From contig OY821777.1 of assembly GCA_963682175.1 (NCBI GenBank), forward strand, positions 1,071,501 to 1,135,500: a stretch of 64,000 nt of DNA, given 5' to 3'. The translations under genes were made by a program, and so were the position numbers. The DNA is from Triglochin maritima. Taxonomy: Eukaryota > Streptophyta > Magnoliopsida > Alismatales > Juncaginaceae. Below are positions 22,120 through 34,706 of this stretch, piece after piece. The notes under the pieces are model-generated. The model saw only the letters and a list, made by a program, of their open reading frames with translations. It had not been told where the DNA came from and did not search any database. Numbering within the stretch: position 1 is the first letter of the stretch; every line of letters begins with the position of its first letter.

Positions 22120-24454
22120 TGATGAGTTGCAAATTAATCTTTCTTATATCTATGTTATGAATCTAGAAACATGAAATAAATCCTAATCAAGGTCGAACAG
22201 ACAACGAACACAAGGTTGAAGTTGCGAAGGACTGTCCACTTAACAAGCATAGCATGGACACCACTAACCTCCTTAATCCTTATCCTCCTCCTTCATCTTC
22301 ATGTAGATAAATTAGAGTACGTTGAAGCACTTTTCTGCAAACTTGGACCAACAAGAAAGTATATATAGTCTCTCATTCACATCCACAGCCGTTAGATCAC
22401 GACCACAACATCCCGACCCTTGACACCAACAAGACCATGTTTTTAACTTGTGGGGTGAAAGAGAGAAGCAAGTGGGGGTGTTCTTGTGGTGCACAAGACA
22501 GTGCACGTGGTGGTGCAACAACCTCCATCTATTAATTGATCTCAAAGATAGTAGTAGAGATAAACCATGTAATTAAAAACTAACCAACCCACAGCATCGG
22601 TGTTAGCTTATGGTACGTACAGTTTTTTTTTTTTTTTTTGCCACACCTACCCGTAAATTTCTACAAAAAAAAATCAATTTATTACGTTCGACTTTCAATT
22701 TTTGGTTTTTGACATCCACGTACGAAATATATGCTAATTTTTTGTTATCAACGAATAAAAATTCAGGTTCTCGTTTATGCTCATCTTGCATCACATATTG
22801 CAATTACGTAATCCCAGAAAACATTTTTTTAATTTTTATGAAGAATAAGACACTTTTGTAAGTTCCTCATGAAACCTATCATATATAATAGGGTCCAATG
22901 GGTCCCCTTGGATTTTCTTACATCACTACCAACAGTAACAACTTACAACTACTAGATGTGCCTATTTTACCAATAGTAACAAACTTTAAAAGATTGTATT
23001 CTCATTTTCCGTGGTCAAATAAAATATAATTTAGAAATGAATGGCAAGCACAAATATATTTTTTAATGCACACACATCAACATATAATATAATTTTTTTT
23101 CAAATATGTGCATGGTTCTTAAATATAGAAAACTATCCAAAGTGAATAATTGATATTAATTAATACATTACAGTTAGCTGCTTCCTTTAGTTTGATGAAC
23201 TAGACAAGTGCTACCTACTTTGTTCCAGCAAACTACCATTCTTTTCTCATCAACAAAGTGGGGAGAGATGGTCCGCTTATTGTACCTACCACATCTATCA
23301 TGTAATCAACCCCAAGACTATCTTCTACCGAATGCCATTTTGGGGTTTTCCAAGGGAGATTTTGTGTACAATTTATCTCAGATTCCCAGATACAAATCGA
23401 TGGTAAATTCATGCACGACGGAGTGAGGGCAAATCCATGTACATAGTAGGGTAAATTCCTTGCTTCAAGTCCTTGTATAGAACTTCGAGTACCAAAACAA
23501 CCAAAAAAGATGATGATACAATGTGAAACGAAACAATATATCTAGTGAGAAGATGATTAGGAAAAGAGAAACAAAGACAGTGGGTAAATTAAAAAATTAA
23601 GCGTAGGTATTTTGGTACATGACAATAAGTACGTTGAATGACTATCAATGAGCCCCACATTTGGCTTCATTGCCCAGTATTTTGGGATGACTGTAGGGGG
23701 ATTTTCGTTGAGTTGTTTTGATAACTTGGTCTCCTCATCGTCAATCTCCAACCAAATAAAACATGAGTCAAAACTTAATGGGATCACTTATCTTTGGGAG
23801 AGACACTGAAAGAAGGAAAGAAACAAATGCAAAATTATTTAAAAAATTATGAATAAAATCAACAAGACAATTCAATTTTGTTTGCATATAAAAATGTTGC
23901 TATAAATGTAGCATAAAAATCGAATTAGCAAAATTAAGAATATATAAAAGTCAAAAACTTGAAATCCGTAACATAGTTATTGAAGCTAACATGACATCTT
24001 ATATCCATCGAAGGAACCACTTCAATCGTAATATATTTGAGAATATAAGAATATGTAACAAATGTGCAATTCGGATGTTAGTCGAAACAAGATAACAAAA
24101 AAACATACTTTTATCAAGTAAAGAAAAATAAGGAATAATCGAGCAGAAACAAGGAAAAAGTGTTGTTCCATATGTATGCTCTGAAGTTGAAGTGGGAAGG
24201 TGCTTTTGGAAGAAGAAAAATAGAGGATGAACGAAAGAAGGAAAATTTTAATATAGTTATAACATTTTGTATGCACATCTATATTGTTTGAATGATTATA
24301 GTGTTGTAGATGAATGCATATATGGCTTTTATTTGATATATGTTTGTGGATGAATGAATGAATGAATGAATGTGTTGTGGATGTATTTTGAAAACTAGTA
24401 TTTCTTTTGAGCAGGGAAATCAGAACCCAGAAAGACCAAATAGGTTTTTCCAGG

Positions 24455-24937
24455 TTCTAGACATGATTTACACCGACAATACTTATCTGTCGGGTAACGT
24501 CCACCGACGGTACTTATCCATCGGTGTACGTTTTGACGTTTGTCGGGTAACCTACACTGACAGTATTTATCCGTCGGCGTAGGTTGTCCATATAATGCAT
24601 TGACGAAATGGATTCGTCGATGTACATCTTCATCCGTCGAACGAAGTATTAGTCAGTGTATTTGACACCAACAAATGTTTCCATCGGTGTAGCGCACCAA
24701 TGGATATTCGTCGATGTTCGTCCATCGGTGTTCTTCGAACCAACAAAAAAGGGCGGGAAATTTCACGCCAAAAGTAACACCGACGGCCTTTATCCGTCGG
24801 AACATCCGTCTATGTAACGAAACACCTACGCAAGTTACACCGACAACAAATATATCCGTCAGTATTCACCTACACCGACGTATAGGGACATACGCTGACT
24901 GATAGATACCGTCGGTGAAACATGTTCTGTTGTAGTG
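24455..24937 (+). mobile_element. CACTA-like terminal region with subterminal repeats, copy 2
   Basis: About a dozen copies of a palindromic subterminal motif (ccgacggtacttatccatcgg, accgacggcctttatccgtcgg and similar) lead to an end reading catgttctgttgtagtg, whose reverse complement starts CACTACAAC. This is typical of CACTA (En/Spm) ends. The 5' end and any transposase are not visible. Confidence 0.6.
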
Positions 24938-25126
24938 CCTAGAAATGAGAGAGAGGAGGAAATGAGAGTCTACAAAATTATAGTTCAAATTCAAACCAAA
25001 ACGGAACACTAATTGTTGCTGCAACCTACAAATATGTGTTGGTTAGCCGGGAGAAATAGGATGAAAGAGAGATTGGTTTGTGGTGGTTTTGATAAGGTTG
25101 TTTTTGGGTGGAGGTGTTTTTGCGGG

Positions 25127-25502
25127 GGTTATTTGCTTCCGTACACTTCCCAAGTTGCATAATTGGGTCTTTATATCCTTATTTTGACTATTTCCTTGAG
25201 TGCACCTATGTTACCATCTTCTTTGCTTGTTTGTACACGTTTCGTTAGTGGGATCTATCTGTCACCGTTTCTGTTCAACACCAATAGAAATTTTACAAAT
25301 TAAACATCATAAAATTACAAATGTCCTTAAGATTAAAAACAAAAAAGTAAAAACCTAAAAAAACCAACACGCATTCACCAACCACCGTCTTCCTCCTTTC
25401 CACCATCTTCCGTCGCTGCCACCCACTTACGCCTTGTCCCTTACTGACCCCAACTTGGCCATCGCCGCCTCATCAGAAGACGACCTGTCATGCCCTACTG
25501 TT

Positions 25503-25545
<43 letters not shown>

Positions 25546-25927
25546 TTCCTACAGGTTGGCCCGAGATTGAGGTGGAAGGTGGAGTCTTAGCCTTGGTTTG
25601 ATTCTGGTTCTATTTTTTTCTTTTTTTATGGCTGCTTTTTGGTTCTGGTTTTTTGGGCTTGGGTGTCTTCTTCCTCCTTTGACGACTAGGAGAGCATTCA
25701 ATTTGGCTCTTGGGTGGGGTGAGACGGAGACAGGAGTGGATGTCAGCTACGGAAGATGGTGTGGGAAGGGGAGGAAGAGGGTAGTGTTTGGATTTTTTTA
25801 TTTTTGCAAATTTTCTAATGGTAATAGACAGAAACGATGACATAGTGGGTCTTACTAACGTTAGAGGTGGGTGAGAAGTGTAAATATCCAAATACGCTAT
25901 TTTGAAGGTACATGCAAGCAAATAACC
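25127..25927. mobile_element. 801-bp TIR element (non-autonomous, Mutator-like?)
   Basis: The left end ggttatttgcttccgtac and the reverse complement of the right end, GGTTATTTGCTTGCATGTAC, match. Similarity continues inward for about 170 bp (gttagtgggatctatctgtc against GTTAGTAAGACCCACTATGT, then cgtttctgt in both). Flanks tttttgcgg and ttttttgttg could be a degraded 9-bp target duplication. It contains the C36 tract. Long TIRs favour a Mutator-like element; no transposase is present. Confidence 0.65.
25507..25542. repeat. Poly-C tract (C36)
   Basis: Thirty-six uninterrupted C residues, in the middle of the TIR element at 25127-25927. Confidence 0.95.
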
Positions 25928-26495
25928 TTTTTTGTTGAGATAGTGACTGTATTTCTTTGTCCTGGCTAGTTGGAGTGACTGTATTTCTTCGGAAGTAGAG
26001 TATGGATTTATTTAATCCTAAATATATATATATATGTTACTTGGGCAATGCATGCACTTGTTTTTGGATTTAATTTGTTTCTGCTTTATGTCAAGCTTGA
26101 ATAAGCCGCCGTTTATTTGCATTTTGGTGGTTCTTCTAGAGGAATAATATATATACTAAACCATGCAAAACATTAATGTATTCAATTGTGGAGCTAATTT
26201 TAGAATTAATGTTTCTTAAGTAATTAAAACTGAATAGGAATCTGCCAACCGAACAAGCAACTAATTATGTCTGAAAATCATATTTCTTATAAATTTCGAC
26301 AAGACCGCCACTCAACTAATTATACCAGAAACTTACCCTACCCCTTCAATATGTAGGTGAGATCTGCCAACTAAAAACTAACCCATAGAAAACATTTTTC
26401 ACCCAAAAATACCATATATATTCTACTTATTTTTTGGGTGACAAATCCACTTAAGTTTTCCATGTGCCCATCGATGGCTTCAATTGAGCCTCAAG

Positions 26496-26567
26496 AAACT
26501 TATGTTTTGGGATCGGGTGCGAAGAGAAAATTATTTCTCTTCGCACCCGATCCCAAAACATAAGTTT
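26496..26567. repeat. Perfect 34-bp inverted repeat with 4-nt loop
   Basis: The arm 26496-26529 (aaacttatgttttgggatcg then ggtgcgaagagaaa) is exactly repeated in reverse complement at 26534-26567, separated by atta. It does not look like a transcription terminator or a known element end. Confidence 0.95.
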
Positions 26568-26684
26568 TAATGAAACTATGCTATCAAGCACCGAATGGAA
26601 GTGGTTGTGGAATAACTATATTTAGTTGGAGAATAGAATTGGTTCGCAGCAGTGGCGGTGGATGTAGAAATTTTGTTAGTGGGA

Positions 26685-26687
<3 letters not shown>

Positions 26688-26740
<53 letters not shown>
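26688..26740. repeat. (TA)n microsatellite
   Basis: A TA dinucleotide run of over 50 bp directly next to the MITE cluster. Confidence 0.95.
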
Positions 26741-26744
<4 letters not shown>

Positions 26745-26755
26745 TTATTTATTTA

Positions 26756-27671
26756 TACATGAATTCTTTAGTGAGTTCTGGGTTTAATTTTTCTAAATTA
26801 AGCCCCCACAATATCCACCACTTATTTCAAATGGTAATGTAGATTAAGAAAAAAATGATTATACTAATGAATGGTGATATTAACTGTAAATAAGATCCAA
26901 TGGTGAGATTGTAGGGGACTTAAACTAAATTTGACGAGTCTTGTGCTCATTAGAGCTTGACTATATATATATAGTGAGCTTGAACTCACTAGAGAATTCA
27001 TGTATGTATATATATGTATATATATATGTGTGTGTGTGTGTATATATATATATATGCTCAAGCTCTAGTGAGTTCAAGACTCATCAAATTTAGTTTAAGC
27101 CCCCTACAATCTCACAATTTGATCTTATTTACAGTTAATCTCACCATTCATTAACATAACCGTTTTTTCTTAATCTACCTTACAATTTGAAATAAGTGAT
27201 GGATATTGTGGGGGCTTAATTTAGAAAAATTAAACCCGGAACTCACTAAAGAATTCATGTATATATATATAGTCAAACTCTAGTGAGCTCAGGACTCATC
27301 AAATTTAGTTTAAGTCTCCTACAATCTCACCATTGGAACTTATTTACAGTTAATCTCACCGTTCATTAGCATAACCGTTTTTTTTCTTAATCTACCTTAC
27401 AATTTGAAATAAGTGATGAATATTCTTAATCTACCTTGGACTCACTAGAGAATTCCTATATATATATATATATGGTCAAGCTCTAGTGAGCACAGGGCTC
27501 ATCAAATTTAGTTTAAACCCTTTACAATCTCATCATTGGATCTTATTTATAGTTAATCTCACCATTCATTAGCATAACCATTTTTTTCTTAATCTACCTT
27601 ACAATTTGAAATGAGTTGTGGATATTATGAAAGCTTAATTTAGAAAAATTAAGTCATTGGCTCACTAGAGA

Positions 27672-27700
<29 letters not shown>
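26756..27700. mobile_element. Cluster of nested MITE copies
   Basis: A unit of about 210-250 bp, bounded by (TA)n and the words caagctctagtgagct and actcactagagaattc, with an internal cttaatctaccttacaattt, occurs about four times. An inverted copy lies near 26756-26975, direct copies near 27050-27262 and 27468-27680, and a shortened one near 27270-27455. Another copy is at 52758-52970. Target preference for TA runs is suggested. No coding capacity. Confidence 0.75.
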
Positions 27701-27708
<8 letters not shown>

Positions 27709-27832
27709 AATTATAGAATGAACCCTGTGCTCATTTAAGCTTAAATAAACCCCCTAAACATCCATCATCTAAATCAAATCCAATAGTATATATGAGATCT
27801 AGTTAATTATTTTTACTCACAAGAGGATAAAA

Positions 27833-28200
27833 TTGAAAATCAAATCAATACTTCTCTCTCAAACCAAACTCACGTTTCCATTTCTCTCTCAAAACAAACC
27901 CGCATTCCCTAGTCCCTACCGTGTTCTGTTCTGGGAGTGCCTTTTGAACCTCCTCAACTTTCTCCTCACCATCTCCAGCCTCGCCATGGTCGGATTCAGG
28001 ATCTACCTCCTCGTCCAGTGGAACAACGACCATGACCACAATCCCTCCCTTGACCCTTCCCCTCCTTCTCCCACCTCATCCGCCCAAAAATGCTCACCCT
28101 CGTCTCCCTCTCCAACGCCGCCTTTGACTACCTCCCCAAGGCCTGGTTAGTACGACTTCGGGATCCTCAATTTAGTTGTTGGGAATGGAGTTTTGGATTT
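27833..28200 (+). pseudogene. Tetraspanin (TOM2A-like) first-exon fragment
   Basis: Translation gives FWECLLNLLNFLLTISSLAM then VGFRIYLLVQW, a first transmembrane segment resembling plant TOM2A-type tetraspanins. The later piece LTLVSLSNAAFDYLPKAW is in another frame, so an indel lies near the aaaaa run at 28086-28090. A donor-like TG|GTTAGT follows PKAW. The family's usual short N-terminus before FWECLL is altered. A retrotransposon is inserted 128 bp downstream. I treat this as a broken gene fragment. Confidence 0.55.
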
Positions 28201-28268
28201 AGCCTTTTAGGAGAGAAGCGAATTCGACGAAGAGAGGTGGATTTTGATTCTCTAGATTGGGGAGGATG

Positions 28269-28273
28269 GGATG
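28269..28273. repeat. Target site duplication (left) of retrotransposon 1
   Basis: GGATG immediately precedes the TGTAACG start of the left LTR and is repeated at 36533-36537. Confidence 0.9.
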
Positions 28274-30099
28274 TGTAACGTCCCGAAACAGCGGAAGATT
28301 TTTTTTCAAATTTGAAACATAAACATACGATCGTCAACGGTCAACAAGGGCACGCTACTGGAAAAGTCAACAGAATATATATATAAAATATCTCCACGTG
28401 GAAGTCATAATACAGAGTGTCAAAAAGAGTGATTACATGTCTAATACATAACTACAGTAATCACTACCTCTACAAAAGATGAAGCGACAGGACCCGATCC
28501 CGGAGGCACTCCCCTCGGTCACCACCAACCTAAGACCGCCTGCTCCCTGAAAATGAAACATAAAATCTGCCTGAGTTCCCGAAAGGAACCCCGTATGCCA
28601 ACATCTCCTACACATACAGAAATACAGATGAAAAAGCCAAGGATGCACATGCTATGCAATCCGCCTCGGGCCCAATGAATGCCCCAACCGTCACGGACCA
28701 TCTCCCAGCCGCACACAGGGGCATGGGAAACATCCCCACCCTGCCAATCCAGGCCAACAAGAGGGGGGTCGCCGCGCTCATCTCCCAGCCGCACACAGGG
28801 GCAATAGGAAGGCATCCCCCTGCCAATCCAGGCCAACAAGAGGAGGTCTCAGCTTTCCTCCACAGGGAAAGTGCATCATCTTCCCCCACCAGGGAAGAAG
28901 GCATCTACCACCCACACAGGCATGGCAGGCATCCCTCTCTGCCGCACCGGCATTCACAAGGGGTCCAACAGAAATACGCTCTCGTCGTAGGTGAAATCCG
29001 TAGCTCCGAGGTCCGGTGATCGACCGTGGGCTCAGCAGCCGGTAGTCGCCTCTGCTCGACGTCACGTATGTGGATAAATCCACCAAGGAAAGATAATTCG
29101 ACCCACCAGTCGAACAAGGTCAAATCTAGCGGTCGACCGTTTGGAAGGTCTACGTTATACGTTTTATATACATATATATCCTGTCGGTCGAACCAGGGTC
29201 TGTTCAGCCGATAAGGAAAACTGCATGAATCCTGCCCACTGCATTCGGTCGACCGAAACTCTTTCGGTCAACCGGATCAACAGGCACTTCACTACAGGAA
29301 AACTGCAAGCGGTCGGTCGACCGGATCCAGAGCGTTCGACCGTTTAGATGGTCAACGCTCTTGACCGACTTTGCGCAGTTCGGTCGACCGAGACACACAC
29401 TCGGTCGGCCGAAGGTCTGTCTACCCTATCTACTGGGATCGGTCGACCGAACAACTATCGGTCGACCGGACTAATATAACCCTTATAAAATATTCCCGCT
29501 AAAATTTGGCATAAACGGTCGACCGTCACACAGACGTCGTTCGGCCGTTTTCGGGCAGCAAGTTATTTTTATTAAATAGCGGTCGACCGAACCTCACACG
29601 GTCGACCGAAACACTACAATATCGCCACTGAACAGGCATCATTTAGACGCTGTTCGGTCGACCGAGACACACAACGGTCGACCGAACAAGTCGTCTTCAA
29701 CCTTGGTTCAGTGGGGTTTTCGCCGGGGAAACGACACCAACGCCGCCCCCTACACTCCCACACCACTTGGGGAGTTACTATGAAGACTTGGCATACCTTT
29801 CACCGCGAAGAAGACGTGTGCGGCGAGCTCCTCCTCCTCCGGCGTCGCTTCTAGCTCCTTCTCCTTCTTCCCTCCGTTCCCGGCGCTCCTTCCTCGTCCT
29901 CTGGTCGCCGGAATGCAAGAAGATGGGTGAGTTTTGGGGTGGAAACGAAATGGCAACCAAAGAGTAAAAAAGGGGTGAGATTTTGGTTTATATAAACAAA
30001 CCCTAACCTAACCCACACCCTCACCATACCTTCAACCATACACACAACACTCCACCCATACCTCCCTCACCCTCACTCTCTCTCTCACACGTCTTTACA
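28274..30099 (-). repeat. 3' LTR of retrotransposon 1
   Basis: It begins TGTAACG and ends TTTACA on the plus strand. It contains an internal duplication of about 75 bp (28705-28845, cccagccgcacacagggg twice) and about 16 CGGTCGACCG-type palindromes at 29120-29690. Confidence 0.95.
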
Positions 30100-30112
30100 A
30101 TCCACCCTCCTT
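30100..30112 (-). other. Polypurine tract of retrotransposon 1
   Basis: The minus strand reads AAGGAGGGTGGAT directly before the 3' LTR, the expected priming site for plus-strand DNA synthesis. Confidence 0.75.
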
Positions 30113-30132
30113 AAAAGGATTTCGCCCCGAAA

Positions 30133-33100
30133 TCAGAAAGGTAACTCACCGAAAAGCTCCGGATACTGCTTCCGAACTTCCTCCTCGATCTCCCAGGTGG
30201 CCTCGCGCTCACTGTGATGCTGCCATCTGACCTTAACCATCGGAATGGTCCTCCTCCTGAGCTGATGGTCCATCCGATCGATGATCTCAACTGGCCTCTC
30301 CTCAAGCGACAAGTCCTGCCGGATCTCAGGCACTGCAAATCTCTATCACATGTGTCGGGTCTGCAACGTACTTCCTCAACATAGAAACATGGAAGACGTT
30401 GTGAAGGCCAGAGAACTGTGGTGGCAAAGCAACTCTGTAGGCGACCTCCCCGACACGGTCCAAGATCTCAAAAGGTCCGACATACCTCGGACTGAGCTTC
30501 CCCTTCTTCCCGAACCTCATCACTCCCCGAGCTGGTGAAATCTTCAGGAAGACGTGATCTCCAACCTCGAAGCTCAAAGTCCGTCTGCGTCGATCAGCAT
30601 AACTCTTCTGTCTGCTCTGTGCTGTAGCCAACCTCCTCCTGATCAGGTCAACCTTCTCTGTGTACATCTGCACAAGCTCTGGACCCACTAACTGCCTCTC
30701 GCCTACGTCACTCCAGCATACCGGCGATCTGCACGGCCTCCCGTACAATGCCTCATACGGTGCCATCCCAATACTAGCATGGTAGCTGTTGTTGTAGGCA
30801 AACTCGATCAGAGGTAGATGCTCATCCCAGTGTCCAGCCCAGTCCAGCGTGCAAGCCCTCAGCATATCCTCCAAGGTCTGGATAGTCCTCTCTGACTGAC
30901 CGTCTGTCTGAGGGTGAAAAGTTGTACTGAATCTCAGACGTGTCCCCAGTGCCTGCTGCAGACTCCCCCAAAATCTGGATGTGAACCTCGGATCTCTGTC
31001 AGAGATGATGCTCACCGGTACTCCGTGCAATCTGACGATCTCCTCTACATATAGCTTCGCCAGACTCTCCAAAGGCAAGGTGGTCCTGATGGCCAGAAAG
31101 TGCGCCGACTTGGTCAGTCTATCGACTATCACCCAAATCGCGTCATGGAACCGCCTCGTCTTCGGTAGCCCCGTGACAAAATCCATCGTCACGTGCTCCC
31201 ACTTCCACTCCGGAAGCTCGATACTCTGCATAGGCCCAGCTGGCCTCTGGTGCTCGATCTTCACCTGCTGACAGACCAAACACCGACTCACGAACTCTGC
31301 AATGTCCTTCTTCATGCCTCTCCACCAGAAGTTCCACTGCAGGTCCTTATACATCTTCGTGCTCCCTGGATGGATGGTGTACTTCGCTCTGTGTGCCTCC
31401 TCCATGATGTCATCTCTCATCCCATCAACCCTCGGCACCCAGATCCGCCCTCTGAATCTCAGACCTCCATCGACCCCAACACTGAAATCTGACCCCTCTC
31501 TGGCTGTCAACTCCAGCAAACTGGCCAACTCATCATCCTCATGCTGCGCCTGTACTACCTGTGAAACGGTCTGTGACTCTACCCGCAACCCAGCTATCAC
31601 TGCTCCCTCAGAGTCCCCAGTGAACGGCCTCCACTCTGCCAATGACTCAAGCAGTCTCCACTCCTGAAGGCACATGCCAGCAACTGATAGCTCCACTCTC
31701 CTACTCAAGGTGTCTGCAACTGAATTCGCCTTCCCCGGGTGGTAGGAGATGGTGAAATCGTAGTCCTTAATGAACTCCAACCAACGACGCTGTCTCATAT
31801 TCAACTCCTTCTGGGAGAAGAGGTACTTCAGACTCTGGTGATCGGTGAACACCTCAAACTGCTCACCATACAGGTAGTGTCTCCATGTCTTCAGTGCGTG
31901 CACAACGGCTCCCAACTCCAAGTCATGCGTCGGGTAATTCTTCTCATGGGTCTTCAACTGCCTCGACGCGTATGCAATCACCCTCCCGTGCTGCATCAAC
32001 ACGCAACCCAAACCAATGCCTGATGCGTCGCTGTAGACCACAAAACCTCCTGTGCCGCTCGGCAGAGTCAAAACTGGAGCTGTCGTCAGTCGTCTCTTCA
32101 GCTCCTGAAAGCTGTCCTCGCACTTCTGGGACCAAACAAAAGTGACTCCCTTCTGCGTCAGGGCAGTCAGAGGTGCAGCTAACCTCGAGAAGTCTTTGAT
32201 GAAGCGACGGTAGTAACCCGCCAGTCCAACAAAGCTCCTGATCTCCGTCACGCTCGTAGGGGCTCTCCACTCAGTCACTGCCTCTACCTTCGCCGGATCC
32301 ACCGAAATCCCCTCCGCAGAAACGATGTGACCCAGAAATGCGACTCTGTCCAACCAGAATTCGCACTTCGAAAACTTAGCATACAACCTCTGGTCTCTCA
32401 AAATGCTAAGTACAATCCGCAGGTGCTCTCTGTGCTGCTCCACATCGGGTGAGTAAATCAGGATATCATCCACAAAGACAACGACACAACAATCCAAGTA
32501 CTGCCTGAACGTCCGGTTCATCAGATCCATGAAAGCTGCCGGAGCGTTCGTCAACCCAAAAGGCATCACCAAAAACTCATAGTGCCCATATCTGGTCCTG
32601 AATGTTGTCTTCTGGACATCCTCCTCTCGGATCCTCAGCTGATGGTATCCTGAGCGTAGGTCGATCTTAGAGAAGACCTTCGCTGACTGCAACTGATCGA
32701 ACAGGTCCTCAATCCTAGGTAGGGGATACCTATTCTTGATGGTGACCTTGTTCAACATCCTATAGTCAATGCGCATCCGCAAAGACCCGTCCTTCTTCTT
32801 CACAAACAGCACTGGCGTGCCCCAAGGTGAGACACTCGGTCTGATGAATCCAGCCTCCATCAGCTCCTGTAGCTGCTTCTTCAACTCTGCCAACTATGCG
32901 GGCGCCATCCTGTACGGGGCTTGCGACTGCGGTGAGGTGTCTGCTGCCAGCTCAATGCAAAACTCCATCTCTCGCGGAGGTGGCAATCCTGGAATATCAT
33001 CTGGAAACACCTCTGTAAACTCCTGCACCACATCTATCTCGTCCAACCTCGGAGACTCAGCCTCTGGAACCACCAGCGTCGCCAGAAACGCTCTGCAACC

Positions 33101-34576
33101 CTGCTGTATCAACCTCTGAGCCCTCAAAGCTGACACCACAATGCGGCCTCCTCTGTTCCTGACTCCTCTAATCATGATATCAGGCAACCCCATCCTCGGA
33201 ATCAAAACCTTCCTCTCACGGCAAAGGACACGCACGTCATGCCGGGACAGTCAGTCCATCCCCAGAATAACGTCGAAGTCCTCCATCGGTAGCAAGACCA
33301 GATCTGCCGGAAAATCTTGGTCTCCCGAAACAACCGTGGTGCCGGGGATGAAGCTCCCCACAGTGCCCACCAGACCCAGGGGTGTGCTGACCTCCAAAGT
33401 GGCAGTCAACATCGCAAGGGTACAGCCCAACACTCCCGCAAATCGCTCCGAGATGAACGAGTGTGTCGCGCCACAATCAAAAAGCACTCTAGCCTCTAAA
33501 CCTGCCACAAGAAGTGTACCTTCCACGACGGTGCTGGCGTCCCTCGCCTCCTCTGCCTGGATAGTGAAGACTCGTCCAGTGCGCTGACCCTGCTGCGGTG
33601 CTGCAGGTCTCCTAGCTCCGCCGCCACTGACACTCGGAAGTCCCGGAGGTCTGCTCGGTCCAGCGCCCTTGCTAGGGCAGTTCCTGACGAAGTGGCCCTG
33701 CTGACCACAACCATGACAAGTAATCGACCCCAAGCAGCGCCTAGTGTGCACCCTGCCACAACTCCTGCACGCCTCTGGCTGCGGCGCCCCTGCTGCCTCG
33801 ATCCGGGGCCTCTTGCCCGACTTCCCCGAACTCTGCCCTCCTGGCCTCCCTGAGGATCTCCCTACCGATCTCCTATCATCCTGATAATTCTCCCGGTAGT
33901 CCCTCTCCATGATAGTGGCACTCCTCACTGCATCCGCCAAGGTGCGCGGCATGCTCGACAACACTCGGGTCCTCAGATGCTTCCGGAGTCCCCCGACAAA
34001 CTTCATCGACCTCTGCGCCTGAGTGACGAAAATCTCCGGACAGTAACGCTCAAGGGCGTTAAACTTCCCCATGTACTCCTCCAGTGTCATGCTCCCCTGC
34101 TCCAGGGTCAGGAACTCCACCCGCTTCCCGTCTCGCACATGCTCCGGAAAGTACTGCTCGTTGAACTCCTCAACGAACTCCTCCCATGACACATCCTCTC
34201 GACCGGTGAACACAACTGCTGAAGTCGACCTCCACCAGTTCGCTGCAGCTCCTCTCAGCACATAGGTGGCCAGGTCCACCTTCTTCTCCGGAGTACAGTC
34301 GATAGCCCTGAAGATCGTCTGCATAGTGAGGATCCACTCCTCAGCTGCCTCTGCATCCATCTGCCCAGCAAACGTCGGAGGGTGCTGCCTCATGAACCGG
34401 TCGTGCATCGCACCGGCCCCCGCCTGCGCACTCTGCGCTGCCTGGCGCTCTAACATCCCGCTCAACCGCTCCACGGTGTCGAACAGGACTCTGCGCTCTG
34501 CCTCCCGGGCCTCCTCTCTCGTAGACTCACTCGAACTGCGAGTCTCAGCCGCAGGCACCACCCGTCTCGGAGGCAT
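30133..34576 (-). pseudogene. gag-pol of retrotransposon 1 (three lesions)
   Basis: From ATG at 34576 the order is gag (AAEEWILTMQTIFRAIDC), a zinc knuckle (CHGCGQQGHFVRNC), an aspartic protease (DCGATHSF), reverse transcriptase (FVDDILIYS), RNase H ([15 protein letters not shown]), integrase ([18 protein letters not shown]; core DFVTGL, SDRDPRF) and a chromodomain-like tail ([16 protein letters not shown]). Compared with the intact relative at 57574-62016, it has TGA at 33253-33251 after the protease, TAG at 32896-32894 before reverse transcriptase, and a 1-base insertion near 30335 that shifts out the chromodomain. It cannot make a complete polyprotein. Confidence 0.95.
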
Positions 34577-34691
34577 CACTCTGCAGAACAAAAAGACTCA
34601 CATCAGAATGATCATGAATGCATGCAATGGACCTCTAGACTCTAATCCTAACTCGATGGTGGTTTCTTTGGAAAAATACGCCGGGATCAAG

Positions 34692-34703
34692 GCTCTGATA
34701 CCA
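34692..34703 (-). other. Primer-binding site, retrotransposon 1
   Basis: The minus strand reads TGGTATCAGAGC, complementary to the 3' end of initiator tRNA-Met, three bases from the 5' LTR. Confidence 0.9.
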
Positions 34704-34706
34704 AGT

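Larger units (their letters stand above)
19880..24440. other. Gene-poor AT-rich region
   Basis: I see no coding sequence with family similarity. It contains (TA)n tracts at 21464-21498 and 22083-22117 and a T17 run near 22623. Open frames here are short and compositionally biased. Confidence 0.6.

Noticed and set aside
28654..29019. LTR frames of about 100-120 aa, duplicated at 35087-35452
   Set aside because: They lie in non-coding LTR sequence, appear on both strands and are identical only because the LTRs are.
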